NCBI RefSeq assembly: GCF_947036865.1
Contig: NZ_CAMQSF010000029.1
Coordinates: 1-48,088, forward strand
Direction: 5' to 3'
DNA: 48,088 nt
Source: an uncultured Caulobacter sp.
GTDB lineage: Bacteria > Pseudomonadota > Alphaproteobacteria > Caulobacterales > Caulobacteraceae
Shown: positions 1 through 10,500 of the stretch, piece after piece
How the letters are laid out: each line of letters opens with the position of its first letter
Position numbering within the stretch: the stretch's first letter is position 1
Made by a program: the position numbers and the translations under genes
The notes under the pieces: generated by a model
What the model saw: only the letters and a program-made list of their open reading frames with translations
Databases searched by the model: none
What the model was told of the DNA's origin: nothing

Positions 1-270
1 AGCCGGCGCGGCGGCCGGCGCGGCCGAGGCCGTGGCGCCTTCGGCGATCACGCCCAGCACCGTGCCCGGCGTCACGGTCGCGCCTTCCTCGGCGCCGATG
101 GCCGACAACACGCCGTCGGCGGGCGAGGCCACTTCCAGCGAAACCTTGTCGGTTTCCAGCTCGACGAGGATCTCGTCCTTCTTCACGGCCTCCCCGGCCT
201 TCTTGGTCCAGCGGGCGACCGTCGCTTCGGTGACGGATTCGCCCAGGGCGGGGGTCATGATGTCGGCCAT
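1..270 (-). CDS. sucB: Dihydrolipoamide succinyltransferase (E2 of 2-oxoglutarate dehydrogenase), N-terminal part
   Basis: The first 90 codons are present and the gene runs off the left edge. The start at 270 gives MADIMTPALGESVTEATVARW, a classic E2 lipoyl domain, with the lipoyl-lysine motif ETDKVSLEV near residues 40-48. An Ala/Pro-rich linker begins at about residue 80, where the window cuts it. The E2 core of the complex takes the succinyl group from E1 onto the lipoyl arm and passes it to CoA. It lies 60 bp downstream of sucA on the same strand, so the two are probably cotranscribed. The catalytic and E3-binding domains are outside the window. Confidence 0.95.
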   Translation of the reverse strand, partial: MADIMTPALGESVTEATVARWTKKAGEAVKKDEILVELETDKVSLEVASPADGVLSAIGAEEGATVTPGTVLGVIAEGATASAAPAAAPA

Positions 271-330
271 GGGGGCTGTTCCGAGTCTCTCTTGTTTGGT
301 CCGGCGAGGTTTAGCGGTGAAGTCCGACGC

Positions 331-3294
331 TTACGCGAAGGCCTCGTTGAGGAAGGTCTCGAGCTCTTTCAGGTGGCGGCTCATCAGGCCAGCCGCCGTC
401 GAGGCCGAGGCGGGACGACCGACATAGCGGGCGCGCTTGGCCTTGATGTCCAGCTTGTCCAGCGTCAGCTCCATCCACGGATCGACGAAGGTCCAGCCGC
501 CCATGTTCTTCGGCTCTTCCTGGCACCAGACCAGGTCGGCGTTCTTGAACCGGCCGAGCACGTTCATCAGCGACTTCATCGGCCACGGATAGAACTGCTC
601 CAGACGCAGCAGATAGACGTCGTCGCGACCGGTCTTGGCGCGCTGGTCGACGAGGTCGAAATAGACCTTGCCCGAGCAGACGATGACCCGCTTGATCTGA
701 TCGTCGCTCTTCAGCGTGATGCCGCCGACGTCGCAGCCGGCCTCGGCCCCGTCGACCATCACGCGGTGGAAGGTCGAGCCCTCGGTGAAGTCGGTCAGGT
801 TCGAGACGGCGCGCTTGTGGCGCAGCAGGCTCTTGGGCGACATCACGATCAGCGGCTTGCGGAACTCGCGATGCATCTGCCGGCGCAGAGCGTGGAAGTA
901 GTTGGCCGGCGTCGTGCAGTTGACGACCTGCATGTTGTCCTCGGCGCACAGCTGCAGGAAGCGCTCCAGGCGCGCCGAGCTGTGTTCCGGGCCTTGGCCC
1001 TCGTAACCGTGCGGCAGCAGCATGACGAGACCGCTCATCCGCAGCCACTTGCGCTCGCCCGAGCTGATGAACTGGTCGATCACGACCTGGGCGCCGTTCA
1101 CGAAGTCGCCGAACTGGCCTTCCCACAGGGTCAGGGTGTTCGGATCGGCCAGCGAGAAGCCGTACTCGAAGCCCAGCACCGCCTCTTCCGACAGGGCCGA
1201 GTCGATGACCTCGTAATTGGCCTGCCCCGGACGGATGTTGTTCAGCGGCGTGTAGTGCTCTTCGGTCTTCTGGTCGATGATGTCCGAATGGCGCTGGGTG
1301 AAGGTGCCGCGCACCGAGTCCTGGCCCGACAGGCGGACCGGAATGCCCTCGTCGAGCAGGGTGGCGAAGGCCAGGTGCTCGGCCGTGCCCCAGTCGATGC
1401 CCTCGCCCTTCTCGATCGCCTCGCGGCGGTTCTCGATGGCGCGCTTGACGGTCTTGTGGGCGTCGATGCGCTCGGGGATCGTGGTGATCAGGCGGCCCAG
1501 CTCCAGGAGGCGGGTCTTGGGGAAGGCCGTCTTGCCGCGGCGATCCTCGTCGCCCGGCAGGGTCAGGCCGGCCCACTTGCCGTCCAGCCAGTCGGCCTTG
1601 TTGGCCTTGTAGGTCTTGCCGGCCTCGAACTCGGCGTCGAGGAACTTCTCGAACTCGCCGACCCAACCGTCGGATTCGGCCTGGGTGATGACGCCCTCGC
1701 CGATCAGGCGGTTCGAATAGAGCTCGCGGGTCGAGGGGTGGCCCTTGATCTTGGCGTACATCAGCGGCGACGTCATGGTCGGGTCGTCGCCTTCGTTGTG
1801 GCCGAAGCGACGGTAGCAGACCATGTCGATGACCACGTCCTTGCCGAACTTCTGGCGGTACTCGGTCGCGACCTTGGCGGCGAAGACGACGGCTTCCGGA
1901 TCGTCGCCGTTCACGTGGAAGATCGGCGCCTCGACCATCAGCGCCATGTCGCTGGGATAGGGCGAGCTGCGCGAATAGCGCGGGCTGGTGGTGAAGCCGA
2001 TCTGGTTGTTGACGATGAAGTGGATGGTGCCGCCCGTGCGGTAGCCCTTCAGGCCCGACAGGGTGAAGCACTCGGCCACCACGCCCTGGCCGGCGAAGGC
2101 CGCGTCGCCGTGCAGCAGCAGCGGCAGCACGTGGCCGCGGCCGGCGTCCGGCTGCTCGCGCAGCACGAAGGCCTGCTTGGCGCGGGCCTTGCCGATCACG
2201 ACGGGGTTGACGATTTCCAGGTGCGAGGGGTTGGCCGTCAGCGACAGGTGGACCTTGTTGTCGTCGAACTCACGGTCCGACGAGGCGCCCATGTGGTACT
2301 TCACGTCGCCCGAACCCTCGATGTCCGAGGGCACCGACGAGCCGCCTTGGAACTCGTGGAAGATCACGTGATAGGGCTTGCCCATCACGGCGGCCAGCAC
2401 GTTCAGGCGGCCGCGGTGCGGCATGCCCAGCACGATGTCCTTCACGCCCAGGGCGCCGCCGCGCTTGATGATCTGCTCCATGGCCGGAACCATGGCCTCG
2501 CCGCCGTCCAGGCCGAAGCGCTTGGTGCCGGGGAAGCGCTTGTGCAGGAAGCGCTCGAAGCCCTCGGCCTCGATCAGCTTCTTCAGGATGGCGACCTTGC
2601 CCTCCTTGGAGAAGGTGATCTCCTTGTCGCGACCCTCGATGCGCTCCTGCAGCCAGGCCTTCTCGGCCGGGTCGGAGATGTGCATGTACTGCACGCCGAC
2701 ATTGCCGCAGTAGGTGCGGCGCAGGATCGACAGGATCTCGCGGATCGTCGAGGTCTCCAGACCCAGCACGAAGTCGAGGAAGATCGGACGGTCGTAGTCG
2801 GCCTCGGTGAAGCCGTAGGTGGCCGGATCCAGCTCGCTGGCGTCCTTGGGCGGATCCAGGCCCAGCGGGTCGAGATTGGCCGCCAGGTGGCCGCGCATGC
2901 GGTAGGCGCGGATCATCATGATGGCGCGCAGGCTGTCCAGCGTGGCGGCGCGGACGGCCTCGGCATTGGCGCCGGGGGCCTTCGCCTCGATGGCCTTAGA
3001 GACCTTGGCCTCGACGGCCGGGGCGACGGTGGCCCACTGGCCATCCAGGGCCGACAGCCAGTCCGGACGGGCGGTCGGGACCTTCTTGGGGGTCCAGGCC
3101 GGGTCCTGGGCGGCGCGTTTGACCTGGTCGGCCTGCTCCTGCAGGCTGGCGAAGAAGGCGTTCCAGGACGGATCGACCGAGCCGGGGTTCTCCGCCCACT
3201 GGGCGTAGAGGTCTTCCACGAAGGCGGCGTTGGCGCCGTAGAGGAAGCTGGTCTCGGTCAAGACCTGGTTGATGATGCCTGCGTCGTCCGCCAT
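331..3294 (-). CDS. sucA: 2-oxoglutarate dehydrogenase E1 component
   Basis: Thiamine-diphosphate enzyme of the TCA cycle that decarboxylates 2-oxoglutarate and succinylates the E2 lipoyl arm. The 987 residues are a normal E1o length. The N-terminal 2-oxogl_dehyd_N segment (LYGANAAFVEDLYAQW) is the part that docks on E2. The ThDP region is visible as VNGDDPEAVVFAAKVATEY followed by CYRRFGHNEGDDP, matching E. coli SucA closely. I chose the ATG at 3294 (MADDAGIINQ), which has GAAGG about 10 bases upstream; an in-frame extension of 23 residues upstream has no family similarity. The gene is separated from sucD by a repeat/terminator block, so it probably has its own promoter: a TATATT -10-like hexamer lies about 50 bases upstream, with no good -35. 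Confidence 0.97.
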   Translation of the reverse strand: MADDAGIINQVLTETSFLYGANAAFVEDLYAQWAENPGSVDPSWNAFFASLQEQADQVKRAAQDPAWTPKKVPTARPDWLSALDGQWATVAPAVEAKVSKAIEAKAPGANAEAVRAATLDSLRAIMMIRAYRMRGHLAANLDPLGLDPPKDASELDPATYGFTEADYDRPIFLDFVLGLETSTIREILSILRRTYCGNVGVQYMHISDPAEKAWLQERIEGRDKEITFSKEGKVAILKKLIEAEGFERFLHKRFPGTKRFGLDGGEAMVPAMEQIIKRGGALGVKDIVLGMPHRGRLNVLAAVMGKPYHVIFHEFQGGSSVPSDIEGSGDVKYHMGASSDREFDDNKVHLSLTANPSHLEIVNPVVIGKARAKQAFVLREQPDAGRGHVLPLLLHGDAAFAGQGVVAECFTLSGLKGYRTGGTIHFIVNNQIGFTTSPRYSRSSPYPSDMALMVEAPIFHVNGDDPEAVVFAAKVATEYRQKFGKDVVIDMVCYRRFGHNEGDDPTMTSPLMYAKIKGHPSTRELYSNRLIGEGVITQAESDGWVGEFEKFLDAEFEAGKTYKANKADWLDGKWAGLTLPGDEDRRGKTAFPKTRLLELGRLITTIPERIDAHKTVKRAIENRREAIEKGEGIDWGTAEHLAFATLLDEGIPVRLSGQDSVRGTFTQRHSDIIDQKTEEHYTPLNNIRPGQANYEVIDSALSEEAVLGFEYGFSLADPNTLTLWEGQFGDFVNGAQVVIDQFISSGERKWLRMSGLVMLLPHGYEGQGPEHSSARLERFLQLCAEDNMQVVNCTTPANYFHALRRQMHREFRKPLIVMSPKSLLRHKRAVSNLTDFTEGSTFHRVMVDGAEAGCDVGGITLKSDDQIKRVIVCSGKVYFDLVDQRAKTGRDDVYLLRLEQFYPWPMKSLMNVLGRFKNADLVWCQEEPKNMGGWTFVDPWMELTLDKLDIKAKRARYVGRPASASTAAGLMSRHLKELETFLNEAFA

Positions 3295-3374
3295 GGAATT
3301 GTCGCCTTCAGATCCGCTGCTCACGGGACCGCTAACCCGCGGGCCGTAAATATAGTCTCTCAATCACCCGAGCG

Positions 3375-3457
3375 CCCGTCGCTTGGCGGGGCCCAGGTGA
3401 TTTTTTCGGATCGTCGACTGGCGGTCGCAAAAAACCTGGGCCCCGCGCGAGGCGGGG
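3375..3457. repeat. Head-to-head hairpin repeat pair between sucD and sucA (family A-like)
   Basis: Two hairpins face each other. The left one (3375-3390, CCCGTC/GGCGGG) is followed by GCCCAGGT at 3391-3398. The right one, read on the minus strand (3457-3441, CCCCGC/GCGGGG), is followed by CCCAGGT. The segments 3386-3397 and 3435-3446 are perfect 12-bp inverted repeats, and T6 and A6 tracts sit inside the pair. The layout (hairpin, then CCCAG tag pointing inward) is the same as in the pairs near 17.7, 25.1 and 41.0 kb. Confidence 0.8.
3429..3457 (-). terminator. Intrinsic terminator downstream of sucD
   Basis: On the minus strand, 14 bases after the sucD stop, a 6-bp GC stem (CCCCGC, loop CTCGC, GCGGGG) is followed by CCCAGG and then TTTTTT. 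Six bases between stem and T-tract is longer than ideal, but pairing with the opposite repeat arm may supply the rest of the stem. It is part of the family A-like repeat pair. Confidence 0.6.
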
Positions 3458-3470
3458 TTTCGGTGTCTTA

Positions 3471-4355
3471 TCAGCCTTTGAGCACTTCCAGCAGGGTCTC
3501 GCCCAGCTTGGCCGGCGACGGCGAGACGCGGATGCCCGCGCTCTCCATGGCCGCGATCTTGTCCTCGGCGCCGCCCTTGCCGCCCGAGACGATGGCGCCG
3601 GCGTGGCCCATGTGACGGCCCGGAGGCGCCGTGCGGCCGGCGATAAAGCCGACCATCGGCTTCTTGCGGCCGCGCTTGGCTTCGTCCTTCAGGAACTGGG
3701 CGGCGTCCTCCTCGGCCGAGCCGCCGATCTCGCCGATCATCACGATCGACTTGGTGGCGTCGTCGGCCAGGAACATTTCCAGGACGTCGATGAACTCGGT
3801 GCCCTTGACCGGGTCGCCGCCGATGCCCACGGCCGTGGTTTGGCCCAAGCCAGCGTTCGTGGTTTGGAAAACCGCTTCATAGGTCAAGGTGCCCGAGCGC
3901 GACACGACGCCGACCGAGCCTTCCGAGAAGATCGAGCCCGGCATGATGCCGATCTTGCACTGCTTGGGCGTCAGAACGCCGGGGCAGTTCGGGCCGATCA
4001 GGCGCGACTTGCTGCCTTGCAGGGCCTTCTTGACCTTGACCATGTCCAGCACCGGGATGCCCTCGGTGATGCAGACGATCAGCGGGATCTCGGCCTCGAT
4101 GGCCTCGAGGATCGAGTCGGCCGCGAAGGGCGGCGGGACGTAGATCACCGAGGCGTCGGCGCCGGTGCGGTCCTTGGCTTCGGCGACGGTGTCGAACACC
4201 GGCAGGCCGATGTGCGTCTGACCGCCCTTGCCCGGGGTGACGCCGCCGACCATCTGGGTGCCGTAGGCAATGGCCTGCTCGGTGTGGAAGGTGCCTTGAG
4301 CGCCGGTGATGCCCTGGCAGATGACCTTGGTTTGCGAACCGATCAGAACCGACAT
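3471..4355 (-). CDS. sucD: Succinyl-CoA synthetase, alpha subunit (ADP-forming)
   Basis: The alpha subunit makes succinate from succinyl-CoA with substrate-level phosphorylation and carries the phosphohistidine. The 294 residues match the family length. The N-terminal CoA-binding Rossmann domain contains [20 protein letters not shown] (about residues 14-33). The active-site histidine lies in [14 protein letters not shown] (about residues 245-258). The sucC stop codon (TAA) is immediately followed by this ATG with no bases between, so translation is probably coupled, fitting the 1:1 alpha/beta ratio of the enzyme. Confidence 0.97.
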   Translation of the reverse strand: MSVLIGSQTKVICQGITGAQGTFHTEQAIAYGTQMVGGVTPGKGGQTHIGLPVFDTVAEAKDRTGADASVIYVPPPFAADSILEAIEAEIPLIVCITEGIPVLDMVKVKKALQGSKSRLIGPNCPGVLTPKQCKIGIMPGSIFSEGSVGVVSRSGTLTYEAVFQTTNAGLGQTTAVGIGGDPVKGTEFIDVLEMFLADDATKSIVMIGEIGGSAEEDAAQFLKDEAKRGRKKPMVGFIAGRTAPPGRHMGHAGAIVSGGKGGAEDKIAAMESAGIRVSPSPAKLGETLLEVLKG

Positions 4356-5555
4356 TTAGCGGGCGCCCTTCACAGCGGCGACGATCTTCTCGGCGCCGTC
4401 AGACAGATCGTTGGCGGCGATGACGTTCAGGCCGCTTTCCGAGATGATTTTCTTGCCGAGTTCGACGTTGGTGCCTTCCAGGCGGACCACCAGCGGAACC
4501 TTGAGGCCGACTTCCTTCACCGCGGCGATGACGCCCTCGGCGATGATGTCGCAGCGCATGATGCCGCCGAAGATGTTGACCAGGATGCCTTTGACGGCCG
4601 GGTCGGCGGTGATGATCTTGAAGGCCGCGGTGACCTTCTCCTTGCTGGCGCCGCCGCCGACATCGAGGAAGTTGGCCGGCTCGGCGCCGTACAGCTTGAT
4701 GATGTCCATGGTGGCCATGGCCAGGCCCGCGCCGTTGACCATGCAGCCGATCTCACCGTCCAGGGCGATGTAGGCGAGGTCGTACTTCGACGCTTCGATT
4801 TCCTTGGGGTCTTCCTCGGTCTCGTCGCGCAGCGCCTTGATGTCCGGGTGGCGGAACAGGCTGTTGCCGTCGAACGACAGCTTGGCGTCGAGGACGCGCA
4901 GGTGATCATCCGCCGTCACGATCAGCGGGTTGATCTCCAGCATGGCCATGTCCTTGGCCATGAACGCCGTATAGAGCTGGGTCAGCAGCGAGGCGGCTTC
5001 CTTGGCCAGGCCGCCGGTCAGGCCCAGGGCCTTGGCCAGGGCGCGCTGGTGGGTCGGCCACACGCCGGTCGCCGGGTCGATGGTGAAGGTGTGGATCTTC
5101 TCGGGCGTCGAGTGGGCGACGTCCTCGATGTCCATGCCGCCCTCGGTCGAGGCGACGACCGAGACCTTGCTCGAGGCGCGGTCGACCAGCAGCGACAGGT
5201 AGAATTCCTTGGCGATCGCCGCGCCTTCCTCGATGTAGAGGCGGTTGACCTGCTTGCCCTTGGGGCCCGTCTGGTGGGTCACCAGCACCCGGCCGAGCAT
5301 TTCCTCGGCGTTGGCGCGAACCTCTTCGACCGACTTGACGACGCGGACGCCGCCCTTGGCGTCGGGGCCCAGGCCCTCGAACTTGCCCTTGCCGCGGCCG
5401 CCGGCGTGGATCTGGCTCTTCACGACGAAGACCGGCGTGCCGAGCTTTTCGGCGGCGGCGGCGGCTTCGTCCGGCGTGAAGGCGGGGAAGCCGCGCGGCA
5501 CGGGAGCGCCGAACTCGGCGAGTACGGCTTTGGCTTGATGTTCGTGGATGTTCAT
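4356..5555 (-). CDS. sucC: Succinyl-CoA synthetase, beta subunit
   Basis: ATP-grasp subunit that binds nucleotide and, with SucD, completes the succinyl-CoA to succinate step of the TCA cycle. The 399 residues are typical. The N-terminus [20 protein letters not shown] is the family hallmark, and the glycine-rich [15 protein letters not shown] lies near residues 47-61. C-terminal ligase motifs include [16 protein letters not shown] and [16 protein letters not shown]. It is the first gene of the sucCD unit, with a recognisable promoter about 40 bp upstream. Confidence 0.97.
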   Translation of the reverse strand: MNIHEHQAKAVLAEFGAPVPRGFPAFTPDEAAAAAEKLGTPVFVVKSQIHAGGRGKGKFEGLGPDAKGGVRVVKSVEEVRANAEEMLGRVLVTHQTGPKGKQVNRLYIEEGAAIAKEFYLSLLVDRASSKVSVVASTEGGMDIEDVAHSTPEKIHTFTIDPATGVWPTHQRALAKALGLTGGLAKEAASLLTQLYTAFMAKDMAMLEINPLIVTADDHLRVLDAKLSFDGNSLFRHPDIKALRDETEEDPKEIEASKYDLAYIALDGEIGCMVNGAGLAMATMDIIKLYGAEPANFLDVGGGASKEKVTAAFKIITADPAVKGILVNIFGGIMRCDIIAEGVIAAVKEVGLKVPLVVRLEGTNVELGKKIISESGLNVIAANDLSDGAEKIVAAVKGAR

Positions 5556-5596
5556 GAGGGCCCGGTCTCGACGACGGCTTTCAGAAATGTGGCCGG

Positions 5597-5625
5597 GTTA
5601 TAGGAGCGGTATTTCGCAGGCGCAA
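5597..5625 (-). promoter_or_regulatory. Predicted sigma-70-type promoter of sucCD
   Basis: On the minus strand TTGCGC (5625-5620) and TATAAC (5602-5597) are separated by exactly 17 bases. The -10 ends 41 bases before the sucC ATG. This is the best housekeeping-type promoter visible in the window. Confidence 0.6.
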
Positions 5626-5901
5626 CCGCGCGACGACGATAAGGTGAAGGCTTGCGCGGTTATGGGGTTCGATAGGACAGGCGGACCGGGCATCCGCGCC
5701 CCCGGAAGCCCTTCCCCTTGATGGGGAAGGGTTGGGATGGGGTGGCCGCTGAATTTCAGCCGCGACGCGCTCGGCCATGGTCATCGCCTTGCGAAGACGG
5801 CGAGCGCGTTTCACGGCGCCCAGCGGGCGCCTGGGGAAGGGAGAGGGTGACCCGACCTTTAGTTGTTTACCCGCTAGCCGATGCTTGGCGCATCAAGCCG
5901 C
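5626..5901. repeat. Intergenic region between sucC and the esterase, with repeat hairpins
   Basis: The 346-bp gap 5556-5901 holds the sucC promoter, then no gene. A hairpin CCCTTCCCC/GGGGAAGGG with loop TTGAT (5709-5731) belongs to repeat family B. A second hairpin GGCGCCC/GGGCGCC with loop AGC (5815-5831) and a GGGGAAGGGAGAGGG tail follow. The block sits at the 3' end of the esterase and could end its transcript, but there is no clear T-tract. Confidence 0.6.
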
Positions 5902-7515
5902 TTACGGCGCGGCCGGCGCGGTCGGGATCGGGACCGGCGGCTTGGAGCCCGGACGGGCGACCGCGTACATCTCCCAGGCGATCGTCTTCATCAGCGCCTG
6001 ACGGTCCTCGCCGACGGCATAGAGGTCGCCGTGGGTCTTGTCCTTCAGGTAGCGGAAGTCGGTCTTGGCCCCCAGGCCCTTCATGACCGCCTCCAGTTTC
6101 CGGGCCGCGCCGTCCAGATAGAAGGTGTCGGCCGTGCCGACGATCAGGTGCACCTTGCCGTCGAGGTCCGGCTTCAGGGCCGGCCAGTTCGCCTTCAGCC
6201 GCGCGGCGATGTCGTAGTGCTGGCTCCAATAGGCGACGACCGCCGGATCGACGGCGCCGGTCGCCCGGTCGAACATCGGCACGGGCCGGCCGGCCGGACC
6301 GCGCGGCGAGAACACCCAGTCGAACGAGCCGAACTGGCCGCCGTACTCGCCCAGCACCTCTTCCAGGGCGACCATGTCCTTGAGCGTCGCCAGCACCTTG
6401 TCGTGGTCGCGGGCGATCGGGCGCGGCGAGCCGTCGGGCTTGTAATAGACGTTGGCGTTCGGGGCGTAGAGGTCGACGCCCGTGAAGTCGTGGAAGTCGC
6501 TGGGATCGGGCGAGGTCGACCACGTTCCGCCGAAGACCTTCGGATAGCGGGTCTGCAGCCACAGCGTCGCCCAGCCGCCCGAGGAGTGACCGTTCAGGAA
6601 GCGGCCATTGGCCTTGGCGTCCATCCGCCAGTGCTTTTCGAGATCGGGGATCAGTTCCTCGGTCAGGGCCTTGCCCCAGGGGCCGTTGTTGACGCTGTCG
6701 GCGAACTCGTGCGTGCCGGTGGCGCCGCTCTCGTCCAGATAGACCCAGATCATCTTCGGGGCCTCGCCCTTGGCCATCAGGTCGTACATGCGCGTGGCCT
6801 GGCCGACGAGATAGGGGTTCGAGCCGCCGAAGCCGTGCGTGTAGTAGGCGGTCGGGTAGCGCGCCTTGTCGGTCTCGTAGCCGGGCGGGGTCAGGACCCA
6901 GCCCTTCATCGTGATCGGCCGGCCGAAGAAGGCGCTGAGCGCGGGGCTGACGAAGTTCACCGGCGCGATGTGCGGCTTGGCCGCCGCCAGACGATCGACG
7001 GCCGCCTTGGGCGCCTGGGGCGGAAGCTTGAAGGGGTCGTAGTCCGGCTCGACCTTGTCCAGCACCAGCTTGGTCCCGGCCGCCAGCGGCAGGGTGATGG
7101 TGGTCACCGGGCTGACCAGGTCGCCGCCGCCTCGGCCGTTGTAGTTGTAGCTGTGGTCCTGATCGAGCACGGCCTGGACCGCGTACTCGCCCGGCGGCAG
7201 CCGCGAGAACAGCTTGGGCGCGGCGCGACCGTCGAGGTCGATGTCCAGCACGGCGCCGGCCGCGACCGTGCCGACCTCGCGGGCGGCCACCTGGCCCTCG
7301 CCCGAGAAGGGGTCGGCCTCGACGCTCTCGATGACCCCGCCCTTGGCGTCCGCCTTGGCCGCCGCCAGCGGCTCGGCGAAGATCAGCAGGCGGCCCGAGA
7401 CCTGGCCCGGGATCCCGGGGCCGACCTGGACCTGAAGGATCGGATGATCCGCCGCGTTCGCGCCGCTCGCGCTCAAAGCCAGCAGCATCGCCGCCGAGAT
7501 CATCATGGACCGCAT
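5902..7515 (-). CDS. Secreted esterase, alpha/beta hydrolase (esterase D / PF00756-like)
   Basis: A 537-residue protein with a clear signal peptide (MRSMMISAAMLLALSASGANA, cleavage after about residue 21), so periplasmic or secreted. Residues 22-200 look like a beta-rich N-terminal domain. From about residue 200 an esterase domain follows, with oxyanion-type YTHGFGGSNPY and the nucleophile elbow NGHSSGGW (Ser near 311). Acid and base candidates are Asp in GTADTFY (about 463) and His in KTHGDLY (about 495). GGGGAGG precedes the ATG at 7515. It lies 59 bp downstream of the fused glycan synthase/deacetylase gene on the same strand, which suggests, without proof, action on an acylated glycan. The substrate cannot be read from sequence. 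Confidence 0.85.
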   Translation of the reverse strand: MRSMMISAAMLLALSASGANAADHPILQVQVGPGIPGQVSGRLLIFAEPLAAAKADAKGGVIESVEADPFSGEGQVAAREVGTVAAGAVLDIDLDGRAAPKLFSRLPPGEYAVQAVLDQDHSYNYNGRGGGDLVSPVTTITLPLAAGTKLVLDKVEPDYDPFKLPPQAPKAAVDRLAAAKPHIAPVNFVSPALSAFFGRPITMKGWVLTPPGYETDKARYPTAYYTHGFGGSNPYLVGQATRMYDLMAKGEAPKMIWVYLDESGATGTHEFADSVNNGPWGKALTEELIPDLEKHWRMDAKANGRFLNGHSSGGWATLWLQTRYPKVFGGTWSTSPDPSDFHDFTGVDLYAPNANVYYKPDGSPRPIARDHDKVLATLKDMVALEEVLGEYGGQFGSFDWVFSPRGPAGRPVPMFDRATGAVDPAVVAYWSQHYDIAARLKANWPALKPDLDGKVHLIVGTADTFYLDGAARKLEAVMKGLGAKTDFRYLKDKTHGDLYAVGEDRQALMKTIAWEMYAVARPGSKPPVPIPTAPAAP

Positions 7516-7574
7516 GTCGCCTCCCCAAGGTTGGCCTAGCTAGGCCACGCCTCGGGGAGCCTGGCAAGCCGGGT

Positions 7575-10500
7575 CTAGCCGACCTTGACCGACACCGAGC
7601 CGCGCCGCTCCAGCTTGCCCCAGCCGACCCGGCCGCCGCGAATGGCCATGACCACCGACTTGACCACGACATAGTACATCAGCTGCCGGTAGCCGAAGCG
7701 CTGCACGGGCAGGAACGGCAGGTCGCCCCACGGGGCGCGCTTCTCCAGCAGCATGCCCAGCGCGCCGGCCGCCAGGTCGACGCCGATGAACACCGCCCAG
7801 TAGACCAGGCCCAGAATCAGGTCGTCGGGCCGCCATTCCACCGGGTGGGCGGCGGCGGCGTAGACGCTGCTGATCAGGGCCCAGATCACGCCCAGGTCGA
7901 CCAGGGGCGCGGCGACGGCCAGCAGGATCTGGAAGAGCCAGATCTGCGGCAGGGCCACGAAACCCAGCACCGGGGTCTTGCGGTTGAACATCGCCCGGCG
8001 ATGCTTCCAGACGCACTGCAGCGTGCCGAACGACCAGCGGAAGCGCTGCTTCAAGAGGCCGCCGACGGTGTCGGGCGCCTCGGTATAGGCGCGGGCCTCG
8101 GGGTCGAAGGCCACCTTCCAGCCCGCGCGCTGGCAGGCGATGGTCAGGTCCTGGTCCTCGGCCAGGGTGTCGGCCGGATAGCCGCCCAGATCGTCGAGCA
8201 CGCTCTTGCGCCAGGCGCCCACCGCCCCCGGCACCACCGTCACGGCGCCCAGGGCCGACAGCGCCCGTCGCTCCAGGTTCTGGGCGGTGACATATTCCAG
8301 GGCCTGCCAGCGGGTGACGATGTTGACCCGGTTGCCGACGATGGCGTTGCCGGCCACCGCGCCGATGTCCTCGTCCTGGAACCAGCGGGCCAGGCGGCCG
8401 ATCGTCTCGGGCGGGAACAGGGTGTCGGCGTCCAGCGCCACCACATATTCGCCCTTGGCCACGGCCAGGCCGCGATTGACCGCCCGCGCCTTGCCGCCGT
8501 TCGGGAACGACAGCAGCGTCACGCGCGGATCGTTGGCGAAATGCTTGCGGACCTCGTCGGCGGTGCGATCCTTGGAGCCGTCGTCGAGGACCAGCACCTC
8601 GAGGTTCTTCCAGTGGCTCTCGAGGATCCGCGCCACCGAGGCGGCGATGACCTTCTCCTCGTTGAAGCAGGGGATCAGCACGCTGACCAGCGGCCCGTCT
8701 TCCGGATCGAGGTCCTGCGGCTCCTCGTGGGTCCAGAAGCGGTGGACCAGCGCCAGGCTGGCCAGGAAGACGAGGCGCGCCACGCCCAGGAAGATCGCTG
8801 TCAGGAACAGCGCGGTCATCCCCGACTGGGCCCAGCGGAAGAAGTCGAAGCCCAGGCGATCGAGCGCCAGATCCAGCGCCGTGCGCGAGGTGGGCGGCAT
8901 CACCTGCTCGGGGGTCATGCCGGCCAGCTCGCCGATGGTGACGAACCGATAGCCGCGCGCGCGGATCGCGTCGATCAGGCCCGGCAGCGCCGCCACGGTG
9001 CGACTGCGGTCGCCGCCGGCGTCGTGCAGCAGCACGACCTGCCCGGGGCGATTGCCGGGGTTGTCGAGGCGGTCCAGCGTGCGGTCGATGATCTCCTGCG
9101 GCGAGGGCTTCTGCCAGTCGTCGGGGTCGATCCGCAGGCCCACGGACATGTAGCCGAGGGTCTGGGCGATCACCAGCGGGGCCACCTCGTGCGGCGTCGA
9201 GGGCTCGGCGTCGCCGAAGAACGGCGGCCGGAACAGGCGCATGGAGCGGCCGGTCAGCACCTCGAACAGGCGCTGGGTGGCGTTCAGCTCGACGGTCACC
9301 TGCGCCAGCGGCGTCTCGGCGATGTTGGGGTGGGTCCAGCTGTGGCCGCCGACATCGTGACCCTCGGCGACCTCGCGCTGCACCAGGTCGGGCCGCTTCT
9401 GCATGTTCTGGCCGATCACGAAGAAGGTGGCCGGCGCCTTCTTGGCTTTCAGGATGTCGAGGATCTTCGGCGTCCAGCGCCCGTCCGGCCCGTCGTCGAA
9501 GGTCAGCGCCACCAGCCCCTTCTTCTGGCCGTAGCGCTCGATGACATAGGAGCTGGGGATCACGTCGTAGGTCTGGCCCGAGATCAGCCCCGTCGCGGGA
9601 TCGAACGCCAGGCTGCGCTTGCCGGGCGTGGGCAGGGCGGCGACCCGCAGCACCTCGCCGCCGCCGTCGAAGTCGACGCCCTGGCCGTTGGCGAGGCTGG
9701 TCAGGCCGGTCGCGGTGACCTGGCCATAGGGCTTGCCCAGCAGCGACCAGACGCCGGGATCCTCCATCCCCATCCGCCACAGGCCATAGCCGCGCGGCTT
9801 CCAGGGGTCGGAGACCTTGACCTGGTTGAACAGGGTGACCGCGTCCAGGAACCAGACGACGTGGTTGTCGCCGTTGTCGTCGGTATAGGTATAGGTCGGG
9901 TTCAGGGCGTCGGCGTCCATGCGGATGGTCGCGCTGGCGTCCTGGGCGTTGCGCATCGCCTCGTGGAAGGTCGCCGGCGACCCGGAGGCGCGCGAGCCGT
10001 CGGGCTTCAGCGTCCAGTCGTAGCCATAGGCGCCGAGCGCCAGGATGGTCCGCGCCGGATCCAGCTGATGGGCGAAGCGTTTGCCCAGCTCGCTCTGGTA
10101 CCAGTCCTGCCCGGCGTTCGGCCCCGGATCGCCCAGGGCGTAGTGCTGGTCATAGGCCATCAGCACCAGGGCGTCGGAACTGTCCTGCAGGCGCTTGAGC
10201 GGCCAGCCCTCCTCGTCGAACGGCGCGGTGACCCAGGCCTCGCGGCCGGTGTCCTTGAAGGCGGCGCGGGCCTCGTCGAGGAACTTGGGATAGGCGGCCA
10301 GACCCTTGGCCGACAGGTTCTCGAAGTCGAAGACATAGCCGCCATAGCCGTGCTGGGCGGCCAGGCGCGAGAGGTTGTCGATCAGCTTGGCGCGCGCGGC
10401 CGGGTCGGCCAGCAGGGCGTCGGCCAGGGGGCCGTTGAACTGAGCGTTGGCCGAGTTGTGAACCAGCGGCAGCACGGCCGGATGATTGGGCGCGTTGGCG

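Noticed and set aside
3375..3457. The A6/T6 tracts between sucD and sucA as a riboswitch
   Set aside because: Symmetry with the other family A pairs explains the structure better; no conserved aptamer core is seen.
292..3615. Open frame of 1,107 codons antisense to sucA
   Set aside because: It is a GC-rich shadow of a highly conserved gene; its translation is repetitive (Leu/Val/Ala/Asp/Arg/Gln-rich) and shows no domain.
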